Assembly (NCBI GenBank): GCA_964057225.1
Contig: OZ059899.1
Coordinates: 19,724,501 to 19,788,500, forward strand
Length of the DNA: 64,000 nucleotides
Direction: 5' to 3'
From: Auanema rhodensis
Taxonomy: Eukaryota; Nematoda; Chromadorea; Rhabditida; Rhabditidae
In this document: positions 50,879 through 61,900 of the stretch, piece by piece
Layout: each line of letters begins with the position of its first letter
How positions within the stretch are numbered: the first letter of the stretch is position 1
Translations under genes and position numbers: made by a program
The notes under the pieces: model-generated
Databases searched by the model: none
Told to the model about the DNA's origin: nothing
What the model saw: the letters and a program-made list of their open reading frames with translations, nothing else

Positions 50879-53800
50879 TTGAAAAATGATGCATTAGTGT
50901 ATGTTGAGTTTCCATGTACACTCAACATTGCTTCCAAAAACATTTTGACAAAAATTTTTCCGAAAAATTTTAAAATAATTTCGCAAAGAGTAGGTGTTTT
51001 TAGATTCCTTTTTTCAAGGCAAAGACGATGGACAATGTTATTCAACGAAAAAATTAATTCTGCAGGGTGAAAATCGAGGATATAAGTGTGAACTTATATC
51101 AGTTGATATCTCGGTGCATTTTTAAGCTAGCGCAAATCTGATAACACAGATCGATGCCGCTTAAAAATCCGCATCGAATGCACTATACTACATTGAGAAA
51201 CGCTTGATACAAAAATTAGTTATGATCGTTTGAAAAAAGATGCATTAGTGTATGTTGAGTTTCCATGTACACTCAACATTGCTTCCAAAAACATTTTTAC
51301 AAAAATTTTTCCGAAAAATTTCGAAATAATTTCGCAAAAAGTAGATGTTTTTAGATTCCTTTTTTCAAGGCAAAGACGATGGACATTGTTATTCAACGAA
51401 AAAATTGATTCTGCAGGGTGAAAATCGAGGATATAAGTGTGAACTTATATCAGTTGATATCTCGGTGCATTTTTAAGCTAACTCAAATCTGATAACACAG
51501 ATCGACGCAGCTTAAAAATCCGCATCGAATGCACTATACTGCATTGAGAAACGCTTAATACAAAAGTTAGTTATGATCGTTTGAAAAATGATGCATTAGT
51601 GTATGTTGAGTTTCCATGTACACTCAACATTGCTTCCAAAAACATTTTGACAAAAATTTTTCCGAAAAATTTTAAAATAATTTCGCAAAGAGTAGGTGTT
51701 TTTAGATTCCTTTTTTCAAGGCAAAGACGATGGACAATGTTATTCAACGAAAAAATTAATTCTGCAGGGTGAAAATCGAGGATATAAGTGTGAACTTATA
51801 TCAGTTGATATCTCGGTGCATTTTTAAGCTAGCGCAAATCTGATAACACAGATCGACGCAGCTTAAAAATCCGCATCGAATGCATTATACGACATTGAGA
51901 AACGCTTAATACAAAAATTAGTTATGATCGTTTGAAAAAAGATGCATTAGTGTATGTTGAGTTTCCATGTACACTCAACATTGCTTCCAAAAACATTTTG
52001 ACAAAAATTTTTCCGAAAAATTTCGAAAAAATTTCGCGAAAAGTAGATGTTTTTAGATTCCTTTTTTCAAGGCAAAGACGATGGACATTGTTATTCAACG
52101 AAAAAATTAATTCTGCAGGGTGAAAATCGAGGATATAAGTGTGAACTTATATCAGTTGATATCTCGGTGCATTTTTAAGCTAGCGCAAATCTGATAACAC
52201 AGATCGATGCCGCTTAAAAATCCGCATCGAATGCACTATACTACATTGAGAAACGCTTGATACAAAAATTAGTTATGATCGTTTGAAAAAAGATGCATTA
52301 GTGTATGTTGAGTTTCCATGTACACTCAACATTGCTTCCAAAAACATTTTGACAAAAATTTTTCCGAAAAATTTCGAAAAAATTTCGCGAAAAGTAGATG
52401 TTTTTAGATTCCTTTTTTCAAGGCAAAGACGATGGACAATGTTATTCAACGAAAAAATTAATTCTGCAGGGTGAAAATCGAGGATATAAGTGTGAACTTA
52501 TATCAGTTGATATCTCGGTGCATGTTTAAGCTAGCGCAAATCTGATAACACAGATCGACGCAGCTTAAAAATCCGCATCGAATGCATTATACGACATTGA
52601 GAAACGCTTAATACAAAAATTAGTTATGATCGTTTGAAAAATGATGCATTAGTGTATGTTGAGTTTCCATGTACACTCAACATTGCTTCCAAAAACATTT
52701 TGACAAAAATTTTTCCGGAAAATTTCAAAATAATTTCGCGAAAAGTAGATGTTTTTAGATTCCTTCTTTCAAGGCAAAGACGATGGACAATGTTATTCAA
52801 CGAAAAAATTAATTCTGCAGGGTGAAAATCGAGGATATAAGTGGGAACTTTATATCAGTTGATATCTCTGTGCATTTTTAAGCTAGCGCAAATCTGATAA
52901 CACAGATCGACGCAGCTTAAAAATCCGCATCGAATGCACTATACTACATTGAGAAACGCTTAATACAAAAATTAGTTATGATCGTTTGAAAAAAGATGCA
53001 TTAGTGTATGTTGAGTTTCCATGTACACTCAACATTGCTTCCAAAAACATTTTGACAAAAATTTTTCCGAAAAATTTCAAAATAATTTCGCAAAAAGTAG
53101 ATGTTTTTAGATTCCTTTTTTCACGGCAAAGACGATGGACAAAGTTATTCAACGAAAAAATTAATTCTGCAGGGTGAAAATCGAGGATATAAGTGTGAAC
53201 TTATATCAGTTGATATCTCGGTGCATTTTTAAGCTAGCGCAAATCTGATAACACAGATCGACGCAGCTTAAAAATCCGCATCGAATGCACTATACTACAT
53301 TGAGAAACGCTTAATACAAAAATTAGTTATGATCGTTTGAAAAATGATGCATTAGTGTATGTTGAGTTTCCATGTACACTCAACATTGCTTCCAAAAACA
53401 TTTTGACAAAAATTTTTCCGAAAAATTTCAAAATAATTTCGCGAAAAGTAGATGTTTTTAGATTCCTTCTTTCAAGGCAAAGACGATGGACAATGTTATT
53501 CAACGAAAAAATTAATTCTGCAGGGTGAAAATCGAGGATATAAGTGTGAACTTATATCAGTTGATATCTCGGTGCATTTTTAAGCTAGCGCAAATCTGAT
53601 AACACAGATCGACGCAGCTTAAAAATCCGCATCGAATGCACTATACTACATTGAGAAACGCTTAATACAAAAATTAGTTATGATCGTTTGAAAAAAGATG
53701 CATTAGTGTATGTTGAGTTTCCATGTACACTCAACATTGCTTCCAAAAACATTTTGACAAAAATTTTTCCGAAAAATTTCAAAATAATTTCGCAAAAAGT

Positions 53801-55223
53801 AGATGTTTTTAGATTCCTTTTTTCACGGCAAAGACGATGGACAAAGTTATTCAACGAAAAAATTAATTCTGCAGGGTGAAAATCGAGGATATAAGTGTGA
53901 ACTTATATCAGTTGATATCTCGGTGCATTTTTAAGCTAGCGCAAATCTGATAACACAGATCGACGCAGCTTAAAAATCCGCATCGAATGCACTATACTAC
54001 ATTGAGAAACGCTTAATACAAAAATTAGTTATGATCGTTTGAAAAATGATGCATTAGTGTATGTTGAGTTTCCATGTACACCCAACATAGCTTCCAAAAA
54101 CATTTTGACAAAAATGTTTCCGAAAAATTTCGAAACAATTTCGCAAAAAGTAGATGTTTTTAGATTCCTTTTTTCACGGCAAAGACGATGGACAAAGTTA
54201 TTCAACGAAAAAATTAATTCTGCAGGGTGAAAATCGAGGATATAAGTGTGAACTTATATCAGTTGATATCTCGGTGCATGTTTAAGCTAGCGCAAATCTG
54301 ATAACACAGATCGACGCAGCTTAAAAATCCGCATCGAATGCACTATACTACATTGAGAAACGCTTAATACAAAAATTAGTTATGATCGTTTGAAAAAAGA
54401 TGCATTAGTGTATGTTGAGTTTCCATGTACACTCAACATTGCTTCCAAAAACATTTTGACAAAAATTTTTCCGAAAAATTTCAAAATAATTTCGCAAAAA
54501 GTAGATGTTTTTAGATTCCTTTTTTCACGGCAAAGACGATGGACAAAGTTATTCAACGAAAAAATTAATTCTGCAGGGTGAAAATCGAGGATATAAGTGT
54601 GAACTTATATCAGTTGATATCTCGGTGCATTTTTAAGCTAGCGCAAATCTGATAACACAGATCGACGCAGCTTAAAAATCCGCATCGAATGCACTATACT
54701 ACATTGAGAAACGCTTAATACAAAAATTAGTTATGATCGTTTGAAAAATGATGCATTAGTGTATGTTGAGTTTCCATGTACACTCAACATTGCTTCCAAA
54801 AACATTTTGACAAAAATTTTTCCGAAAAATTTCAAAATAATTTCGCAAAAAGTAGAAGTTTTTAGATTCCTTCTTTCAAGGCAAAGACGATGGACAATGT
54901 TATTCAACGAAAAAATTAATTCTGCAGGGTGAAAATCGAGGATATAAGTGTGAACTTATATCAGTTGATATCTCGGTGCATGTTTAAGCTAGCGCAAATC
55001 TGATAACACAGATCGACGCAGCTTAAAAATCCGCATCAAATGCACTATACTACATTGAGAAACGCTTAATACAAAAATTAGTTATGATCGTTTGAAAAAA
55101 GATGCATTAGTGTATGTTGAGTTTCCATGTACACTCAACATTGCTTCCAAAAACATTTTGACAAAAATTTTTCCGAAAAATTTCAAAATAATTTCGCAAA
55201 AAGTAGATGTTTTTAGATTCCTT
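50750..55223 (+). repeat. Segmental duplication, downstream copy (about 4.47 kb)
   Basis: Partner of 41974-46447, with the same monomer order and the same private patch (t-to-g at 52844, an extra t, and g-to-t at 52869). One difference noticed is tttttccggaaaat near 52716, against ccgaaaaat upstream, so the copies are not perfectly identical and are unlikely to be a simple software duplication of one read path. Confidence 0.88.
50879..53336 (+). repeat. G-D-G-R2-R-V-K segment with second 352-bp monomer
   Basis: Seven monomers completing the second 9-monomer copy and carrying the duplicated R2-R-V-K string. The V copy (52634) is 352 bp. G-D-G-R2-R also occurs twice in the 7-monomer repeat at 38944-43857, so this short string is shared by two different higher-order families. 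Confidence 0.88.
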
Positions 55224-58200
55224 TTTTCACGGCAAAGACGATGGACAAAGTTATTCAACGAAAAAATTAATTCTGCAGGGTGAAAATCGAGGATATAAGT
55301 GTGAACTTATATCAGTTGATATCTCGGTGCATTTTTAAGCTAGCGCAAATCTGATAACACAGATCGACGCAGCTTAAAAATCCGCATCGAATGCACTATA
55401 CTACATTGAGAAACGCTTAATACAAAAATTAGTTATGATCGTTTGAAAAATGATGCATTAGTGTATGTTGAGTTTCCATGTACACCCAACATAGCTTCCA
55501 AAAACATTTTGACAAAAATGTTTCCGAAAAATTTCGAAACAATTTCGCAAAAAGTAGATGTTTTTAGATTCCTTTTTTCACGGCAAAGACGATGGACAAA
55601 GTTATTCAACGAAAAAATTAATTCTGCAGGGTGAAAATCGAGGATATAAGTGTGAACTTATATCAGTTGATATCTCGGTGCATGTTTAAGCTAGCGCAAA
55701 TCTGATAACACAGATCGACGCAGCTTAAAAATCCGCATCGAATGCACTATACTACATTGAGAAACGCTTAATACAAAAATTAGTTATGATCGTTTGAAAA
55801 AAGATGCATTAGTGTATGTTGAGTTTCCATGTACACTCAACATTGCTTCCAAAAACATTTTGACAAAAATTTTTCCGAAAAATTTCAAAATAATTTCGCA
55901 AAAAGTAGATGTTTTTAGATTCCTTTTTTCACGGCAAAGACGATGGACAAAGTTATTCAACGAAAAAATTAATTCTGCAGGGTGAAAATCGAGGATATAA
56001 GTGTGAACTTATATCAGTTGATATCTCGGTGCATTTTTAAGCTAGCGCAAATCTGATAACACAGATCGACGCAGCTTAAAAATCCGCATCGAATGCACTA
56101 TACTACATTGAGAAACGCTTAATACAAAAATTAGTTATGATCGTTTGAAAAATGATGCATTAGTGTATGTTGAGTTTCCATGTACACTCAACATTGCTTC
56201 CAAAAACATTTTGACAAAAATTTTTCCGAAAAATTTCAAAATAATTTCGCGAAAAGTAGATGTTTTTAGATTCCTTCTTTCAAGGCAAAGACGATGGACA
56301 ATGTTATTCAACGAAAAAATTAATTCTGCAGGGTGAAAATCGAGGATATAAGTGTGAACTTATATCAGTTGATATCTCGGTGCATTTTTAAGCTAGCGCA
56401 AATCTGATAACACAGATCGACGCAGCTTAAAAATCCGCATCGAATGCACTATACTACATTGAGAAACGCTTAATACAAAAATTAGTTATGATCGTTTGAA
56501 AAAAGATGCATTAGTGTATGTTGAGTTTCCATGTACACTCAACATTGCTTCCAAAAACATTTTGACAAAAATTTTTCCGAAAAATTTCAAAATAATTTCG
56601 CAAAAAGTAGATGTTTTTAGATTCCTTTTTTCACGGCAAAGACGATGGACAAAGTTATTCAACGAAAAAATTAATTCTGCAGGGTGAAAATCGAGGATAT
56701 AAGTGTGAACTTATATCAGTTGATATCTCGGTGCATTTTTAAGCTAGCGCAAATCTGATAACACAGATCGACGCAGCTTAAAAATCCGCATCGAATGCAC
56801 TATACTACATTGAGAAACGCTTAATACAAAAATTAGTTATGATCGTTTGAAAAATGATGCATTAGTGTATGTTGAGTTTCCATGTACACCCAACATAGCT
56901 TCCAAAAACATTTTGACAAAAATGTTTCCGAAAAATTTCGAAACAATTTCGCAAAAAGTAGATGTTTTTAGATTCCTTTTTTCACGGCAAAGACGATGGA
57001 CAAAGTTATTCAACGAAAAAATTAATTCTGCAGGGTGAAAATCGAGGATATAAGTGTGAACTTATATCAGTTGATATCTCGGTGCATGTTTAAGCTAGCG
57101 CAAATCTGATAACACAGATCGACGCAGCTTAAAAATCCGCATCGAATGCACTATACTACATTGAGAAACGCTTAATACAAAAATTAGTTATGATCGTTTG
57201 AAAAAAGATGCATTAGTGTATGTTGAGTTTCCATGTACACTCAACATTGCTTCCAAAAACATTTTGACAAAAATTTTTCCGAAAAATTTCAAAATAATTT
57301 CGCAAAAAGTAGATGTTTTTAGATTCCTTTTTTCACGGCAAAGACGATGGACAAAGTTATTCAACGAAAAAATTAATTCTGCAGGGTGAAAATCGAGGAT
57401 ATAAGTGTGAACTTATATCAGTTGATATCTCGGTGCATTTTTAAGCTAGCGCAAATCTGATAACACAGATCGACGCAGCTTAAAAATCCGCATCGAATGC
57501 ACTATACTACATTGAGAAACGCTTAATACAAAAATTAGTTATGATCGTTTGAAAAATGATGCATTAGTGTATGTTGAGTTTCCATGTACACTCAACATTG
57601 CTTCCAAAAACATTTTGACAAAAATTTTTCCGAAAAATTTCAAAATAATTTCGCAAAAAGTAGAAGTTTTTAGATTCCTTCTTTCAAGGCAAAGACGATG
57701 GACAATGTTATTCAACGAAAAAATTAATTCTGCAGGGTGAAAATCGAGGATATAAGTGTGAACTTATATCAGTTGATATCTCGGTGCATGTTTAAGCTAG
57801 CGCAAATCTGATAACACAGATCGACGCAGCTTAAAAATCCGCATCAAATGCACTATACTACATTGAGAAACGCTTAATACAAAAATTAGTTATGATCGTT
57901 TGAAAAAAGATGCATTAGTGTATGTTGAGTTTCCATGTACACTCAACATTGCTTCCAAAAACATTTTGACAAAAATTTTTCCGAAAAATTTCAAAATAAT
58001 TTCGCAAAAAGTAGATGTTTTTAGATTCCTTTTTTCACGGCAAAGACGATGGACAAAGTTATTCAACGAAAAAATTAATTCTGCAGGGTGAAAATCGAGG
58101 ATATAAGTGTGAACTTATATCAGTTGATATCTCGGTGCATTTTTAAGCTAGCGCAAATCTGATAACACAGATCGACGCAGCTTAAAAATCCGCATCGAAT

Positions 58201-58952
58201 GCACTATACTACATTGAGAAACGCTTAATACAAAAATTAGTTATGATCGTTTGAAAAATGATGCATTAGTGTATGTTGAGTTTCCATGTACACCCAACAT
58301 AGCTTCCAAAAACATTTTGACAAAAATGTTTCCGAAAAATTTCGAAACAATTTCGCAAAAAGTAGATGTTTTTAGATTCCTTTTTTCACGGCAAAGACGA
58401 TGGACAAAGTTATTCAACGAAAAAATTAATTCTGCAGGGTGAAAATCGAGGATATAAGTGTGAACTTATATCAGTTGATATCTCGGTGCATGTTTAAGCT
58501 AGCGCAAATCTGATAACACAGATCGACGCAGCTTAAAAATCCGCATCGAATGCACTATACTACATTGAGAAACGCTTAATACAAAAATTAGTTATGATCG
58601 TTTGAAAAAAGATGCATTAGTGTATGTTGAGTTTCCATGTACACTCAACATTGCTTCCAAAAACATTTTGACAAAAATTTTTCCGAAAAATTTCAAAATA
58701 ATTTCGCAAAAAGTAGATGTTTTTAGATTCCTTTTTTCACGGCAAAGACGATGGACAAAGTTATTCAACGAAAAAATTAATTCTGCAGGGTGAAAATCGA
58801 GGATATAAGTGTGAACTTATATCAGTTGATATCTCGGTGCATTTTTAAGCTAGCGCAAATCTGATAACACAGATCGACGCAGCTTAAAAATCCGCATCGA
58901 ATGCACTATACTACATTGAGAAACGCTTAATACAAAAATTAGTTATGATCGT
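53337..58952 (+). repeat. 8-monomer higher-order repeat V-K-T-K-E-K-T-K, two copies (2808 bp)
   Basis: The order at 53337-56144 recurs at 56145-58952. Every second monomer is K; the other positions run V, T, E, T. The gcatgtttaag linker follows each T and each E, and catcaaatgc follows each E. Because T-K recurs every four monomers, a 1404-bp sub-period is also visible. This region is far more regular than the left end of the window. Confidence 0.92.
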
Positions 58953-61900
58953 TTGAAAAATGATGCATTAGTGTATGTTGAGTTTCCATGTACACTCAAC
59001 ATTGCTTCCAAAAACATTTTGACAAAAATTTTTCCGAAAAATTTCAAAATAATTTCGCAAAAAGTAGAAGTTTTTAGATTCCTTCTTTCAAGGCAAAGAC
59101 GATGGACAATGTTATTCAACGAAAAAATTAATTCTGCAGGGTGAAAATCGAGGATATAAGTGTGAACTTATATCAGTTGATATCTCGGTGCATGTTTAAG
59201 CTAGCGCAAATCTGATAACACAGATCGACGCAGCTTAAAAATCCGCATCAAATGCACTATACTACATTGAGAAACGCTTAATACAAAAATTAGTTATGAT
59301 CGTTTGAAAAAAGATGCATTAGTGTATGTTGAGTTTCCATGTACACTCAACATTGCTTCCAAAAACATTTTGACAAAAATTTTTCCGAAAAATTTCAAAA
59401 TAATTTCGCAAAAAGTAGATGTTTTTAGATTCCTTCTTTCAAGGCAAAGACGATGGACAATGTTATTCAACGAAAAATTTAATTCTGCAGGGTGAAAATC
59501 GAGGATATAAGTGTGAACTTATATCAGTTGATATCTCGGTGCATGTTTAAGCTAGCGCAAATCTGATAACACAGATCGACGCAGCTTAAAAATCCGCATC
59601 GAATGCACTATACTACATTGAGAAACGCTTAATACAAAAATTAGTTATGATCGTTTGAAAAAAGATGCATTAGTGTATGTTGAGTTTCCATGTACACTCA
59701 ACATTGCTTCCAAAAACATTTTGACAAAAATTTTTCCGAAAAATTTCGAAAAAATTTCGCGAAAAGTAGATGTTTTTAGATTCCTTTTTTCACGGCAAAG
59801 ACGATGGACAAAGTTATTCAACGAAAAAATTAATTCTGCAGGGTGAAAATCGAGGATATAAGTGTGAACTTATATCAGTTGATATCTCGGTGCATTTTTA
59901 AGCTAGCGCAAATCTGATAACACAGATCGACGCAGCTTAAAAATCCGCATCGAATGCACTATACTACATTGAGAAACGCTTAATACAAAAATTAGTTATG
60001 ATCGTTTGAAAAATGATGCATTAGTGTATGTTGAGTTTCCATGTACACCCAACATAGCTTCCAAAAACATTTTGACAAAAATGTTTCCGAAAAATTTCGA
60101 AACAATTTCGCAAAAAGTAGATGTTTTTAGATTCCTTTTTTCACGGCAAAGACGATGGACAAAGTTATTCAACGAAAAAATTAATTCTGCAGGGTGAAAA
60201 TCGAGGATATAAGTGTGAACTTATATCAGTTGATATCTCGGTGCATGTTTAAGCTAGCGCAAATCTGATAACACAGATCGACGCAGCTTAAAAATCCGCA
60301 TCGAATGCACTATACTACATTGAGAAACGCTTAATACAAAAATTAGTTATGATCGTTTGAAAAAAGATGCATTAGTGTATGTTGAGTTTCCATGTACACT
60401 CAACATTGCTTCCAAAAACATTTTGACAAAAATTTTTCCGAAAAATTTCAAAATAATTTCGCAAAAAGTAGATGTTTTTAGATTCCTTTTTTCACGGCAA
60501 AGACGATGGACAAAGTTATTCAACGAAAAAATTAATTCTGCAGGGTGAAAATCGAGGATATAAGTGTGAACTTATATCAGTTGATATCTCGGTGCATTTT
60601 TAAGCTAGCGCAAATCTGATAACACAGATCGACGCAGCTTAAAAATCCGCATCGAATGCACTATACTACATTGAGAAACGCTTAATACAAAAATTAGTTA
60701 TGATCGTTTGAAAAATGATGCATTAGTGTATGTTGAGTTTCCATGTACACTCAACATTGCTTCCAAAAACATTTTGACAAAAATTTTTCCGAAAAATTTC
60801 AAAATAATTTCGCAAAAAGTAGAAGTTTTTAGATTCCTTCTTTCAAGGCAAAGACGATGGACAATGTTATTCAACGAAAAAATTAATTCTGCAGGGTGAA
60901 AATCGAGGATATAAGTGTGAACTTATATCAGTTGATATCTCGGTGCATGTTTAAGCTAGCGCAAATCTGATAACACAGATCGACGCAGCTTAAAAATCCG
61001 CATCAAATGCACTATACTACATTGAGAAACGCTTAATACAAAAATTAGTTATGATCGTTTGAAAAAAGATGCATTAGTGTATGTTGAGTTTCCATGTACA
61101 CTCAACATTGCTTCCAAAAACATTTTGACAAAAATTTTTCCGAAAAATTTCAAAATAATTTCGCAAAAAGTAGATGTTTTTAGATTCCTTTTTTCACGGC
61201 AAAGACGATGGACAAAGTTATTCAACGAAAAAATTAATTCTGCAGGGTGAAAATCGAGGATATAAGTGTGAACTTATATCAGTTGATATCTCGGTGCATT
61301 TTTAAGCTAGCGCAAATCTGATAACACAGATCGACGCAGCTTAAAAATCCGCATCGAATGCACTATACTACATTGAGAAACGCTTAATACAAAAATTAGT
61401 TATGATCGTTTGAAAAATGATGCATTAGTGTATGTTGAGTTTCCATGTACACCCAACATAGCTTCCAAAAACATTTTGACAAAAATGTTTCCGAAAAATT
61501 TCGAAACAATTTCGCAAAAAGTAGATGTTTTTAGATTCCTTTTTTCACGGCAAAGACGATGGACAAAGTTATTCAACGAAAAAATTAATTCTGCAGGGTG
61601 AAAATCGAGGATATAAGTGTGAACTTATATCAGTTGATATCTCGGTGCATGTTTAAGCTAGCGCAAATCTGATAACACAGATCGACGCAGCTTAAAAATC
61701 CGCATCGAATGCACTATACTACATTGAGAAACGCTTAATACAAAAATTAGTTATGATCGTTTGAAAAAAGATGCATTAGTGTATGTTGAGTTTCCATGTA
61801 CACTCAACATTGCTTCCAAAAACATTTTGACAAAAATTTTTCCGAAAAATTTCAAAATAATTTCGCAAAAAGTAGATGTTTTTAGATTCCTTTTTTCACG

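Noticed and set aside
42103-55223. The repeated blocks are only an assembly artefact
   Set aside because: Small differences between copies (for example ccggaaaat near 52716, agatttc near 48197, and gaaaaacgcatg near 48035) argue against simple duplication by software. It cannot be fully excluded without read data.
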